This document shows positions 52,485 to 62,207 of a DNA stretch of 64,000 bases, one piece after another (the first letter of the stretch is position 1; each line of letters begins with the position of its first letter). The position numbers and the translations under genes were made by a program. Under the pieces are notes generated by a model. That model was not told the DNA's origin and ran no database searches. It saw only the letters and a list, made by a program, of their open reading frames with translations. The stretch is from Salmonella bongori NCTC 12419 (GTDB taxonomy: Bacteria > Pseudomonadota > Gammaproteobacteria > Enterobacterales > Enterobacteriaceae). The stretch covers positions 2,232,001 through 2,296,000 of the forward strand of contig NC_015761.1 of the NCBI RefSeq assembly GCF_000252995.1, given 5' to 3'.

Positions 52485-54127
52485 TGAAATCGATACGCTA
52501 TTATCTGGCTTTCGCCGCGTTTATCGCGCTCTACTATATTATTCCTGTCAACAGCCGCCTGCTCTGGCAGCCGGATGAAACGCGCTATGCTGAAATAAGC
52601 CGGGAGATGCTGGCATCTGGTGACTGGATCGTTCCACACTTTCTGGGATTACGTTATTTTGAAAAGCCGATAGCCGGTTACTGGATAAACAGTCTGGGTC
52701 AGTGGCTTTTTGGCGCCACTAATTTTGGCGTGCGGGCTGGCGCTATCTTAACGACATTGCTGACCGCAGTGCTGGTGGCGTGGCTGACGTTCCGCTTATG
52801 GCGGGATAAACGTACCGCATTGCTTGCCTCCGTTATCTTTCTAACTCTCTTTGCCGTTTATAGCATAGGGACGTATGCGGTGCTCGATCCGATGCTCGCA
52901 CTTTGGCTTACCGCCGGTATGTGCTGTTTCTGGCAGGGGATACAGGCCAGGACCCGCACGGGTAAGATGGGAATGTTTTTGCTGCTGGGCGTCACCTGCG
53001 GGTTGGGCGTACTGACTAAAGGCTTCATCGCCCTGGCCGTACCGGTGGTGAGCGTACTGCCGTGGGTTGTTGTCCAGAAACGCTGGAAAGATTTTTTACT
53101 TTACGGCTGGCTGGCGGTATTGAGCTGTGTGGTGGTTGTTTTTCCCTGGGCACTTGCCATTGCCCGACGCGAAGCTGATTTCTGGCACTACTTTTTCTGG
53201 GTGGAACATATTCAGCGGTTCGCCATGAGCGATGCCCAGCATAAAGCCCCTTTCTGGTACTATCTGCCCGTACTTATCGTGGGGTGTTTACCCTGGTTAG
53301 GGTTATTGCCCGGCGCGCTTAAACTGGGCTGGCGCGATCGAAACAGCGCATTCTATTTGCTGGGATGGACGATTATGCCGATTTTCTTTTTCAGCATCGC
53401 GAAGGGGAAACTGCCCACCTATATTCTCTCCTGCTTCGCTCCAATAGCGATGCTGATGGCGCGTTTCGTCCTGTATAACGTGAAACAAGGGGTTGCTGCA
53501 CTGCGTATCAACGGTGGACTCAATCTGGGGTTTGGCTTAATCGGGATCATCGCAACGTTTGTGGTCTCCTCATGGGGACCACTAAAATCGCCAGTCTGGA
53601 CGCATATTGAAACGTACAAAGTTTTTTGTGCCTGGGGTGCCTTTACCGTTTGGGCGTTTGTGGGCTGGTATAGCCGCTTTAATAGCCAAAAATATCTATT
53701 ACCCGCGCTTTGTCCGCTGGGGCTGGCGCTGCTGTTCGGCTTTTCCATTCCCGATAGGGTCATGGAATCCAAACAGCCGCAATTTTTTGTCGACATGACC
53801 TGGGCACCTTTGGCATCAAGCCGCTATATTCTTGCCGACAGCGTCGGCGTCGGAGCCGGACTCGCCTGGAGCCTGAAACGGGACGATATTATATTATATG
53901 GACACGCGGGAGAGCTCAGGTATGGTCTTAACTACCCGGATGTCCATAATAAATTCGTTAACGCCGGTGATTTTAAGCACTGGCTCAATCAGCACCGTCA
54001 GGAGGGCATTATTACCCTGGTACTCTCGCCGGACAAAGATGAAGACATTAGCACTCTTGCCATTCCCCCTGCGGACAATATTGATTATCTGGGGCGTCTG
54101 GTATTGATTCAGTATCGGCCTAAATGA
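52481..54127 (+). CDS. arnT: ArnT, lipid A L-Ara4N transferase
   Basis: Transfers L-Ara4N from undecaprenyl phosphate to lipid A phosphates at the periplasmic face, giving polymyxin resistance. 548 residues with about twelve membrane spans and a C-terminal periplasmic domain. GT83 motif QPDETRYAEISREM lies in the first periplasmic loop. A 40-codon extension overlapping arnD is rejected. The ATG at 52481 overlaps the arnD stop. Confidence 0.96.
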   Translation: MMKSIRYYLAFAAFIALYYIIPVNSRLLWQPDETRYAEISREMLASGDWIVPHFLGLRYFEKPIAGYWINSLGQWLFGATNFGVRAGAILTTLLTAVLVAWLTFRLWRDKRTALLASVIFLTLFAVYSIGTYAVLDPMLALWLTAGMCCFWQGIQARTRTGKMGMFLLLGVTCGLGVLTKGFIALAVPVVSVLPWVVVQKRWKDFLLYGWLAVLSCVVVVFPWALAIARREADFWHYFFWVEHIQRFAMSDAQHKAPFWYYLPVLIVGCLPWLGLLPGALKLGWRDRNSAFYLLGWTIMPIFFFSIAKGKLPTYILSCFAPIAMLMARFVLYNVKQGVAALRINGGLNLGFGLIGIIATFVVSSWGPLKSPVWTHIETYKVFCAWGAFTVWAFVGWYSRFNSQKYLLPALCPLGLALLFGFSIPDRVMESKQPQFFVDMTWAPLASSRYILADSVGVGAGLAWSLKRDDIILYGHAGELRYGLNYPDVHNKFVNAGDFKHWLNQHRQEGIITLVLSPDKDEDISTLAIPPADNIDYLGRLVLIQYRPK

Positions 54128-54459
54128 TCGGTATCGCTCTGGTGTTCGCCAGTCTGCTTAGCGTTGGCGGTCAGCTCTGCCAGAAGCAAGCAACGCGGCC
54201 ACTGGCGGCGGCCATACGCCGTCGCCACCTGATATTGTGGCTGGGATTAGCTCTCGTATGCATGGGCGTCGCAATGGTGCTGTGGCTTCTGGTGTTGCAA
54301 ACTTTGCCGGTGGGTATTGCCTATCCCATGTTAAGCCTGAATTTTGTCTGGGTCACGCTGGCGGCATGGAAAATCTGGCATGAACATGTTCCGCCCCGCC
54401 ACTGGTTTGGCGTTGCCTTGATTATCAGCGGCATTATCATTCTGGGAAGCGCCGCATAG
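54124..54459 (+). CDS. arnE: ArnE, flippase subunit for undecaprenyl-phosphate-L-Ara4N
   Basis: 111-residue four-span protein of the small multidrug resistance-like group. Together with ArnF it is needed to move the lipid-linked sugar to the outer leaflet. Overlaps the arnT end by four bases, and its TAG stop overlaps the arnF GTG start. Confidence 0.93.
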   Translation: MIGIALVFASLLSVGGQLCQKQATRPLAAAIRRRHLILWLGLALVCMGVAMVLWLLVLQTLPVGIAYPMLSLNFVWVTLAAWKIWHEHVPPRHWFGVALIISGIIILGSAA

Positions 54460-54833
54460 TGGGCATAATATGGGGACTGCTCAGCGTTGCGATTGCTTCT
54501 CTCGCCCAACTGAGCCTGGGGTTCGCCATGATGCGGTTGCCAGCCATAGCGCATCCGTTGGCGTTTATTTCCGGGTTGGGTGCTAATGCCGCAACCTCGG
54601 CGCTCTTCGCCGGTTTAACGGGATATCTCGTTTCCGTCTTCTGCTGGCATAAGACGTTGCATACCCTAGCACTCAGTAAAGCCTACGCGCTACTGAGTCT
54701 CAGCTACGTGCTTGTCTGGGTAGCCTCAATGCTGTTACCCGGCCTGCAAGGCGCTTTCAGCCTCAAAGCGATGCTCGGCGTATTGTGTATTATGGCAGGG
54801 GTCATGCTGATTTTCTTGCCCGCTAAATCATGA
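54459..54833 (+). CDS. arnF: ArnF, flippase subunit for undecaprenyl-phosphate-L-Ara4N
   Basis: 124 residues, four predicted spans, partner of ArnE, with ALSKAYALLSLSYVLVW as the conserved stretch. The start is GTG at 54459 (GIIWGLLSV) inside the arnE stop. It ends 3 bp from the convergent pmrD stop, so there is no room for a terminator between them. Confidence 0.92.
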   Translation: MGIIWGLLSVAIASLAQLSLGFAMMRLPAIAHPLAFISGLGANAATSALFAGLTGYLVSVFCWHKTLHTLALSKAYALLSLSYVLVWVASMLLPGLQGAFSLKAMLGVLCIMAGVMLIFLPAKS

Positions 54834-54836
54834 TAG

Positions 54837-55085
54837 CTATCGTGTTAGCCGCTGCCATTCGTCGCAGGTATAACACCGCGCATCAAGGATTTTTAGCGTC
54901 TGGTGCTTTTTCCGATTGATACAATACTGCGCGTCTTTTAAAGGCGACAGGATATCGCCGGGACTCAGCAATATCATGGAGTTTGCCTCGGCGATCATTT
55001 TTAGCGAACCGCCGCTATCGCAAAGCACCAGGACATGACGCGCCATCTTTTTGACGTAATGCGATTTTTTAACCAACCATTCCAT
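54837..55085 (-). CDS. pmrD: PmrD, connector protein between PhoP/PhoQ and PmrA/PmrB
   Basis: 82-residue cytoplasmic protein that binds phospho-PmrA and protects it from PmrB phosphatase. This lets low magnesium (PhoP) switch on the arn operon. Small beta-barrel with Cys residues in LVLCDSGG, QYCINR and ARCYTCDEW, matching Salmonella PmrD with a few substitutions. Only three bases separate it from arnF, its indirect target. Confidence 0.95.
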   Translation of the reverse strand: MEWLVKKSHYVKKMARHVLVLCDSGGSLKMIAEANSMILLSPGDILSPLKDAQYCINRKKHQTLKILDARCYTCDEWQRLTR

Positions 55086-55124
55086 AGCGCCCCCGTTTCA
55101 TGCTTAATGTCCATAGCACGTTAC

Positions 55125-55141
55125 ACATCAACGGATAAACA
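55125..55141 (-). promoter_or_regulatory. Tentative PhoP box upstream of pmrD
   Basis: Minus strand reads TGTTTA-TCCGT-TGATGT. The first hexamer fits the PhoP direct-repeat consensus (T/G)GTTTA and the second only partly. A CTTAAT element (PmrA half-site) lies at 55103-55108 on the plus strand, consistent with known repression of pmrD by PmrA. Confidence 0.4.
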
Positions 55142-55182
55142 AAACGGCAATAGCAATGGAATGGTTGTATATTAACCCAACA

Positions 55183-56550
55183 TTAATTTTTACAGGTTTC
55201 ACATACCCATTGCTGAAGCGCGCGGCGCGCTATTTTTATCCCCCCGGTCTTCAGCTCTGACGGCAACGTCAGCCAGCGCACCGGCTGTTGAAAACGCGCC
55301 AGCTTATCGCTGACCCATTCGGCAAGGTTCACCTCCCCGGCTTGTGGGGCATATTCCACCACCGCAACAGGGCGGTGACCAAACTCTTTATCTTCCACCG
55401 GTACCACGAAGGCTTGCTGCACAAGCGGATGCGCGTTAATCACGCGTTCGACTTCCTCAGGCTGTATCCCCTCGCCGCCGCTGAAAAACAGATTATCCAG
55501 GCGCCCTGCTATGGTCAGCTTACCGTGGTTCAGTTCGCCACGATCGCGCGTGGCAAACCACCCTTCATGATTAACTAACGGAATGAGTTTGCCGTCACGC
55601 CAGTAGCCTTCAGCCATGCTGGCGGCACGCAGCCAGACTTCATTATTAACAATCCTGACCTCTCTGCCGGGCAGCGGCGCACCGACATCCTCCGATCCAT
55701 CGGCCTCTTTGGCGCATACTGTAGAAGCGAACTCTGTGAGTCCATATCCGCACCAACAACGAATCCCCTGTCTACTGGCCTGGTCGGTTAGCTCAACCGG
55801 AATCACCGCCCCGCCCAGCAAGACGGCTTTCAACGTCACCACCGACTGGCTCATCAACAACCGCCACAATTGCGTCGGTACCAGAGAAGCATGGGTACAC
55901 CCCGCCAGCATCTGCTCCAGAGGTTGCTTATCACGCACCGTCATTCGTGCCCCGGCGAAGAGCCAGCGCCACATAATGCCCTGTCCGGAAACGTGGAATA
56001 GTGGCAGCGACAGCAGCCAGTCATCCTGTGGGCCAAAAGGCATTAGCGAAAGCACGCCCTGCGCGCTGGCAAGATGCGCCTGGTACGTATGTACGGCGGC
56101 TTTTGGCAATCCAGTGGAGCCCGACGTCAGCGTCATAGAAACCAGACGCTGCGGTTGCCAGATCACGGCATACGCCCCGGTACGCTTCTGCATCTGCAAC
56201 GCGCTTAACCCAGGAAACGCATCGTCGCCTTCCAGCATCAACGCAAAACGCAGCGTTAAATTCGGCGTCAGCGCCTCCAGCAGAGTCTGGGGCAACTGCG
56301 GGTTGATGGGCAGTACCCTCGCGCCGCACTGCATCAGGGCAAGCCATGCCAACAAGGTATGCGGATGATTCCTGGCGCGCAACAGGACGCCGTCGCCCTC
56401 GCGTACCCCCTGCGCGGCAAACCCGCCAGCCAGCGCATCAATACGTTCACAGAGCGCTCGCCAGCTTAGCACCTCATCGTTCAGCCGCAGTGCGGACGCA
56501 GGGCCGCGAACCTGACGCCAGTGGCGCCACGGCCAGTCCGTCAATGTCAT
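55183..56550 (-). CDS. menE: MenE, o-succinylbenzoate-CoA ligase
   Basis: Activates o-succinylbenzoate with ATP and CoA in menaquinone synthesis. 455-residue ANL superfamily enzyme: P-loop TLTSGSTGLPKA, GYGLTE motif, hinge motif GRLDNLFFSGGEGI and C-terminal GGIKIARRAL with the catalytic lysine. Overlaps menC by four bases and is last in the men operon. Confidence 0.95.
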   Translation of the reverse strand: MTLTDWPWRHWRQVRGPASALRLNDEVLSWRALCERIDALAGGFAAQGVREGDGVLLRARNHPHTLLAWLALMQCGARVLPINPQLPQTLLEALTPNLTLRFALMLEGDDAFPGLSALQMQKRTGAYAVIWQPQRLVSMTLTSGSTGLPKAAVHTYQAHLASAQGVLSLMPFGPQDDWLLSLPLFHVSGQGIMWRWLFAGARMTVRDKQPLEQMLAGCTHASLVPTQLWRLLMSQSVVTLKAVLLGGAVIPVELTDQASRQGIRCWCGYGLTEFASTVCAKEADGSEDVGAPLPGREVRIVNNEVWLRAASMAEGYWRDGKLIPLVNHEGWFATRDRGELNHGKLTIAGRLDNLFFSGGEGIQPEEVERVINAHPLVQQAFVVPVEDKEFGHRPVAVVEYAPQAGEVNLAEWVSDKLARFQQPVRWLTLPSELKTGGIKIARRALQQWVCETCKN

Positions 56551-57509
56551 AACAGTCGTTCCAGCTTATCACACATCAGACAGGGTAACGCGTTGCCGGG
56601 CCAGGCGCGAACTTGCTGAACCTGCATCAGATTCAATGTATCCAGTCCAGGCAGCGTGCCCGGCGTCAGCCAGGCGGCAATACGCGCCAATTGCGTCAGG
56701 CCGAGGCTCGACTCAATTGAAGAACTGATGACTGCCGTCAGGCCCAGCGCATGGGCGGCGGCGACTTGCTCACGCACTTTATCGATCGCGCCGGTCAACG
56801 TAGGCTTGATCACCACGGCGCTGACGCCCGTTTCGGCGTCGAAGACAAAGCCCGGCTCACGCAGGCTTTCATCCCAGGCAATCGCAATACCGGTTTCACG
56901 GGCAAATGCGCGGGAGTCATCGCGGGTCTTACAAGGCTCTTCGAGAAACGCGATACGCGAGCGGTGCGCTGGATTAACATATTTGGCAAACTGCTGCGCT
57001 TTCAACGGCGTCCAGGCGCGGTTAGCATCCAGACGCAGATGCAGATCCGGGATCACCTCCAGCAGCAAATTAACCACCATGCCGTCACGTACCGCTTCAT
57101 AGAGACCCACTTTGACCTTAGCGATTTTCTCGCCGGGCATATCGGCAAGCCGCAGCACCAAATCGTCAGGATCGCCGGTACACAGCGGCGCAACGCGGTA
57201 ATCCGCCGCCTCCGGCAACACGCCGGTCAGTTCCGCCAGCGCGCAGCTTGCGCCAAACGCGACCGAAGGCATCTCCGGTAACGTGTCGTTTCCCTGAAGC
57301 CAGTCACTTACCCATGCCAGCAGCGTTGTCTGCGCCTCTTCCCTGGTTTCCTGACTGAACCCAGGTAGCGGAGAGATTTCTCCCCATCCCTCACGCTCGC
57401 CGTCACGCAGACAGACGTACAGTCCGTCGCGGGTTTTTAACCGCCTGTCGCGCAGAACCACCCCCGCGTCCATGGGGATCTGCCAGCGGTATACCTGCGC
57501 GCTACGCAT
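56547..57509 (-). CDS. menC: MenC, o-succinylbenzoate synthase
   Basis: Enolase-superfamily dehydratase that makes o-succinylbenzoate from SHCHC. 320 residues. Catalytic lysine in KVKVG, metal ligands in RLDANRAW, FLEEPC and AWDESL, second lysine in VIKPTL. One-base overlap with menB. Confidence 0.95.
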   Translation of the reverse strand: MRSAQVYRWQIPMDAGVVLRDRRLKTRDGLYVCLRDGEREGWGEISPLPGFSQETREEAQTTLLAWVSDWLQGNDTLPEMPSVAFGASCALAELTGVLPEAADYRVAPLCTGDPDDLVLRLADMPGEKIAKVKVGLYEAVRDGMVVNLLLEVIPDLHLRLDANRAWTPLKAQQFAKYVNPAHRSRIAFLEEPCKTRDDSRAFARETGIAIAWDESLREPGFVFDAETGVSAVVIKPTLTGAIDKVREQVAAAHALGLTAVISSSIESSLGLTQLARIAAWLTPGTLPGLDTLNLMQVQQVRAWPGNALPCLMCDKLERLL

Positions 57510-58366
57510 TATGGGTTCCGTTTGAATTTGCTGAAATCAGGCTGACGTTTCTGGTTAAAGGCGTTACGGCCTTCCTGTCCTTCTTCCGTCATGTAGAACA
57601 GCATAGTGGCATTGCCCGCCAGCTCCTGCAGCCCCGCCTGGCCATCGCAGTCGGCATTCAACGCGGCTTTCAGGCAACGCAGCGCCATCGGACTATTTTG
57701 CAGCATTTCACGGCACCAGCGAACCGTCTCTTTTTCGAGGTCGGCCAGCGGTACCACTGTATTCACCAGCCCCATATCCAGCGCCTGTTTTGCGTCGTAC
57801 TGACGGCACAGGAACCAGATTTCACGTGCTTTTTTCTGCCCGACAATACGCGCCATGTAAGAGGCGCCCCAGCCGCCGTCAAAGGAACCGACTTTCGGTC
57901 CCGTCTGGCCGAAGATGGCATTTTCCGCCGCGATGGTCAGATCACACATCATATGCAGCACATGACCGCCGCCGATCGAGTAACCCGCGACCATCGCGAC
58001 AACCGGTTTTGGACAGGTTCGAATCTGACGCTGGAAGTCCAGCACGTTCAGGTGATGCACGCCGGAATCATCCTGATATCCACCGTAATCGCCGCGTACC
58101 TTCTGGTCTCCGCCCGCACAAAACGCTTTCTCGCCTTCGCCGGTCAGAATAATAACGCCCACGTTGTCGTCGTAACGGGCATCCGCCAGCGCCTGAATCA
58201 TCTCTTTAACGGTCAACGGACGGAATGCATTGCGCACCTGTGGACGGTTAATGGTGATTTTCGCAATACCGTCGGTGGATTTTTCATAACAAATGTCGGT
58301 GTAACCTTCCGAACAATCGTTCCATTCTACCGGTGCGTAAAGCATTGTTTCATCAGGATAGATCAT
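57509..58366 (-). CDS. menB: MenB, 1,4-dihydroxy-2-naphthoyl-CoA synthase
   Basis: Crotonase-fold Dieckmann cyclase. 285 residues with oxyanion-hole regions FCAGGDQKVRG and GYSIGGGHVLHM and the bicarbonate-dependent type signature around TGPKVGSFDGG. It lies between menC and menH. Confidence 0.97.
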   Translation of the reverse strand: MIYPDETMLYAPVEWNDCSEGYTDICYEKSTDGIAKITINRPQVRNAFRPLTVKEMIQALADARYDDNVGVIILTGEGEKAFCAGGDQKVRGDYGGYQDDSGVHHLNVLDFQRQIRTCPKPVVAMVAGYSIGGGHVLHMMCDLTIAAENAIFGQTGPKVGSFDGGWGASYMARIVGQKKAREIWFLCRQYDAKQALDMGLVNTVVPLADLEKETVRWCREMLQNSPMALRCLKAALNADCDGQAGLQELAGNATMLFYMTEEGQEGRNAFNQKRQPDFSKFKRNP

Positions 58367-58380
58367 AGTGTGTCCTTTAG

Positions 58381-59139
58381 TCAGAGACGCAGAATCTGAG
58401 CCAGACTGTCTACCACGCCAGCGGGATTTTCCCGATGCGCGTTGTGTCCGGCGTTACGAATAATATGGCCAGTCGCCGCTATTTCCTGCGCCAGGGCGCG
58501 GAATTTGCTGTCGCGTTCGCCACATAAATAATAAAACGGAAAGGTCAACGCGTTGAGCGCCTCACGCAAATCTGGCTGGACGGCAAGCGACGTCGCTTCC
58601 AGCATCGCCGCCAGCGTCTCGCCGTTATTCTGACTACGCAGCGCTGTTAACGCCAGCCGCTCCTGCGCCGTCAACGAGGCGAAAACCGGCTGTTTATACC
58701 AGTCGTGAAAAACTTCGCGCAATGGTTCACAACGAAAACGCGCTGCCCAATGCCCGTCGGCCTGGCGTCTTTCGGCACGCGCCTGTTCATTTTGCAACCC
58801 CGGATGCCCACCTTCGACCACCAGTCCGCACAGACCGGGGATTCCCTGGCAGGCCGCCATCATCGCCACCCGTCCGCCAAGAGAGTATCCCACTAACCAA
58901 AATTTAAGTATGTTGTAACTAAGCAAGGTCGTACGTAATAAAGTAATAACATCGGCAAATCCGCTGGCCGGGATTGCCGCAGACCCACCATGCCCCGGCA
59001 GGTCAATATAGAGCCGCGAACAGGAATGAAACTGTTCGCCCACTGGTTGCCATTCGCGGCAATCGCCAGAAAAACCGTGCAGAAAAACCAGCCAGGGCGC
59101 TCCGGGCTGCCCCTGCATTTTTTGCGCATGTAAAATCAT
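58381..59139 (-). CDS. menH: MenH, SHCHC synthase
   Basis: Alpha/beta hydrolase-fold enzyme that eliminates pyruvate from SEPHCHC. 252 residues. Nucleophile serine in GYSLGGRVAM, histidine in AGHNAHRENP, oxyanion region FLHGFSGD. Overlaps menD by four bases, 14 bp before menB. Confidence 0.94.
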   Translation of the reverse strand: MILHAQKMQGQPGAPWLVFLHGFSGDCREWQPVGEQFHSCSRLYIDLPGHGGSAAIPASGFADVITLLRTTLLSYNILKFWLVGYSLGGRVAMMAACQGIPGLCGLVVEGGHPGLQNEQARAERRQADGHWAARFRCEPLREVFHDWYKQPVFASLTAQERLALTALRSQNNGETLAAMLEATSLAVQPDLREALNALTFPFYYLCGERDSKFRALAQEIAATGHIIRNAGHNAHRENPAGVVDSLAQILRL

Positions 59140-60806
59140 AGATGGCTTACCTGCGCCAGCAACTGCTGTAACGTCTGCGCGCCGTCTGTATCATTGACCA
59201 CCAGCTCAATCACCGTCGCTACCGGGGTTCGCCACGCATCAGACAATGCCGACTCCAGTTCTTCCCAGTTTTCCGGTCGATGATAGCGCAAATTAAACAT
59301 CGCGGCCGCATGGTCAAAATGAACGTTCTGCGGCATCAGATAAAAACGTTCACGCTGGCTTTGTGGCGTCGGCAGCAGGGAGAAGATCTGCCCGCCGTTA
59401 TTGTTGACCACAATCAACACAAACGGCGCAGACACCTCGCGTAGTAACGCCAGCGCGTTAAGATCGTACAGCGCGGATAAATCGCCCACAATGGCCAGCG
59501 TCGATTTAGCGCTGGCGCGCTGCACGCCTGCTGCCGTTGAGAGCAGGCCATCAATACCGCTCGCCCCGCGATTGCTGTATACCGGATACCCGACCGGAAG
59601 CTGCGACAGCGCGTCGATCAGACGTACCACCAGGCTGTTACCCACAAACAGTTGCCCCTGTTCCGGCAGATAGTCGCGGATACGGTGCGCCAGTTGCGCT
59701 TCGCCAAAGATGTCGCGCTGCGCGACTACCCGTTTCCATGCCTGTTCCGCCAGGTGTGGAATATCCACACACCACGGCTGACGTTTTTCCGCCGGATGCC
59801 ATTCCAGCCAGTCGGCGATATTCGCCACCAGCCTGCGTCCACGATGGTGCGCCGGATCGAGACGGCCTTCGATATTATCGATTACCCAGTATTCTTCCGG
59901 CGCGCAGGTCGCCTGCCATTGCAATAATCGTTTTCCGGTCAGACCACTACCAAGCTGGACAACAATCTGCGCCTGTTGCAGCTCGGTCACCGCTTTAGCG
60001 TTGCCGAGCCACAGGTCAGCGCACGGCAGCGGCTGCCCGGTTTGCGATAATACGTCGCCAATTAATGGCCAGCCCAAAGTCTGCGCCCATAGCGCAACTT
60101 TTTTGCCCTCTTCCGCGCTCATGCGCCCGGCGACGACAACACCGCGTTTTTGCCGCCAGAAAAACCAGTCGCGTTGTTTGTCGCTTTCCAGCCGGCACGA
60201 TTCGCGCAGCCAGGGTTTTTCATCCTGCCACCAGTCGCCGAGACGCTGCTGCCAGACCAGACCGGTATCATCCATATCGCCGTATAGCGGTTCGGCAAAA
60301 GGACAGTTAATGTGCAGCGCGCCCGCATGAAGCATGGCGAGCGCATTATCGATGGTCGACACCAGCCAGCGCGCCGGAATGTCCTGCGTGGGACGCGGCA
60401 ATGACAAGGTTTGGGAGGGGTGCGAAGCAAACATGCCCACCTGGCGAATCGCCTGGTTGGCGCCGCAGTCAATCAGCTCCGGCGGACGATCAGCGGTAAG
60501 TAAAATGAGTTTCTCACCCGTTAGCCCCGCCTCAATTAACGCCGGATAGAGGTTCGCCACGGCGGTGCCTGAGGTCACAATAACGGCAACTGGTTGCTTG
60601 CTAACTTTCGCCAGCCCTAACGCCAGGTGTCCAAGCCCACGCTCATCAAAGTGCGTATGGTGAATAAAAGCTGGATTCTCTGCCGCCGCCAACGTGAGCG
60701 GCGTAGAACGGGAACCAGGGGCGATACAAACATGCCTGACGCCATGACGGGTTAAGGCTTCCAGGATGACCGCCGCCCAGCGCCGGTTAAATGCACTTAC
60801 TGACAT
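59136..60806 (-). CDS. menD: MenD, SEPHCHC synthase
   Basis: Thiamine-diphosphate enzyme joining 2-oxoglutarate to isochorismate, the committed step of menaquinone synthesis. 556 residues from the ATG at 60806 (MSVSAFNRRWAA). A start six codons upstream is possible but not needed. Thiamine-binding glutamate region FDERGLGH at the N-terminus, and ThDP motif GDLSALYDLNAL with VNNNGGQIF in the C-terminal domain. Confidence 0.96.
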   Translation of the reverse strand: MSVSAFNRRWAAVILEALTRHGVRHVCIAPGSRSTPLTLAAAENPAFIHHTHFDERGLGHLALGLAKVSKQPVAVIVTSGTAVANLYPALIEAGLTGEKLILLTADRPPELIDCGANQAIRQVGMFASHPSQTLSLPRPTQDIPARWLVSTIDNALAMLHAGALHINCPFAEPLYGDMDDTGLVWQQRLGDWWQDEKPWLRESCRLESDKQRDWFFWRQKRGVVVAGRMSAEEGKKVALWAQTLGWPLIGDVLSQTGQPLPCADLWLGNAKAVTELQQAQIVVQLGSGLTGKRLLQWQATCAPEEYWVIDNIEGRLDPAHHRGRRLVANIADWLEWHPAEKRQPWCVDIPHLAEQAWKRVVAQRDIFGEAQLAHRIRDYLPEQGQLFVGNSLVVRLIDALSQLPVGYPVYSNRGASGIDGLLSTAAGVQRASAKSTLAIVGDLSALYDLNALALLREVSAPFVLIVVNNNGGQIFSLLPTPQSQRERFYLMPQNVHFDHAAAMFNLRYHRPENWEELESALSDAWRTPVATVIELVVNDTDGAQTLQQLLAQVSHL

Positions 60807-60891
60807 GAGTTTGTCCGGTATCAATCATTGGGACTAAGTATAAAGAGCTGCAAAAATGGATTATTGATATGGGTCGGGAATATGTGACTCA

Positions 60892-62187
60892 TTACGCATC
60901 CATCTGCAATAATGTCCGTAACCCGGCCGCTTTATTATCTATTTCCTGCCATTCTTGTTCTGGATCGGAACCCCGGACGATTCCCGCACCGGCATATAAT
61001 CGCACCACGTTCGCCGTCACTTTGGCTGAACGTAGCGTCACGCAAAACTCACTTTGCCGCGTAGAGAGATAGCCTGCCGACCCGGCATACCATTCGCGTT
61101 CAAACGGTTCATATTGTTCTATGAAACAACGTGCAGGTTCTCGAGGGAGTCCTGCGACCGCTGCGGTGGGCTGTAACTGATGCAGGCAGAGCGTGTCGTC
61201 CGCCTGATTAAGCGCCGTCCAGATGCAGCGGCGTAAATGCTGTACTTTACGCAGCCGGAGTACCTGTGGCGGCAACACATCCAGCGAATGAGTACAATTC
61301 TGCAGCCGCTGGCAAATGTCCTCAACAACCAGCATATTTTCTCGCTGGTTTTTATCGTCTTTCATTAACCATTCGCCAAGTTGCCAGGCTTTATGGTTAT
61401 CCGGATGGTTCGCCACCGTCCCGGCCAGCGCTTCGGTGCGCAGCGCGGTTTCACGCCGCCGCCAGAGACGTTCCGGCGACGACCCCAGAAAAGCGGAGTC
61501 AGAGGAAAAGGCCATAAAAAAATGGTAACAGTTGAGATTTAAACGGCGGCTGGACGCCATCATCGCGCCGGCATTGACCGGACGGGAAAAGTGTAAGTCA
61601 GTGGCCCTTGCCAGCACGACTTTATCAAACGCCTCTTGCGCAATGGTATGGGTGGCCTGTTGAATCAGCTTCACCCAGCCGTCTTTATCCGGCCAGTGCC
61701 GCTCATCCGTTAAAGAGAGGCGTAGCGCCGGAAGGGGCTTAATGGCAACCAACGAAGTAAGAAACACTCTCGCCTGACGTGCATCATCACGTAGCGAAAT
61801 ATCGCTATAAAGATGTAATCGTAAGACCGCCGTCCCCCCATTTCGCCGCCACTCCAGCCGTGGCAACAATAAATAGCCCTCTTTCGGTTCAAACGCATTT
61901 AGCCCCCAAATACGCAGGTCGGGCTGTTGATGCTGACGTAAAAACTGTTGCGCCAGATCAAGTGATGAAAATACCGTGGCCGCCCCGAGAATGGCAGCCT
62001 CTTCGTCACCATTGCGCTGCTGCCAATAAAATTGGGGAAAGGATGACTGACTTGCCAGCCAGCTCAATGCATCAAAGGCATCGTTTAAAGGGAAAGGCGC
62101 ATCGAAAACGCAAATGCCTGGCGCTGCCGGTATCTCTTGCGATAGCTGACGCGTCAGATTTTCCAGCGCAGTAGTAATTGAATGCAC
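60892..62187 (-). CDS. menF: MenF, menaquinone-specific isochorismate synthase
   Basis: Converts chorismate to isochorismate. 431 residues with the chorismate-binding core: EALAGTV, LVVEDICQRL, RLYAGAGIVRGSDPEQEWQE. The start is GTG at 62187, with GGGAGGG seven bases upstream, giving the same length as E. coli. An upstream in-frame ATG at 62214 would remove this ribosome site from use and would overlap the promoter. First gene of menFDHBCE. Confidence 0.94.
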   Translation of the reverse strand: MHSITTALENLTRQLSQEIPAAPGICVFDAPFPLNDAFDALSWLASQSSFPQFYWQQRNGDEEAAILGAATVFSSLDLAQQFLRQHQQPDLRIWGLNAFEPKEGYLLLPRLEWRRNGGTAVLRLHLYSDISLRDDARQARVFLTSLVAIKPLPALRLSLTDERHWPDKDGWVKLIQQATHTIAQEAFDKVVLARATDLHFSRPVNAGAMMASSRRLNLNCYHFFMAFSSDSAFLGSSPERLWRRRETALRTEALAGTVANHPDNHKAWQLGEWLMKDDKNQRENMLVVEDICQRLQNCTHSLDVLPPQVLRLRKVQHLRRCIWTALNQADDTLCLHQLQPTAAVAGLPREPARCFIEQYEPFEREWYAGSAGYLSTRQSEFCVTLRSAKVTANVVRLYAGAGIVRGSDPEQEWQEIDNKAAGLRTLLQMDA

Positions 62188-62207
62188 GCGGACCCTCCCT
62201 GTTAAAA

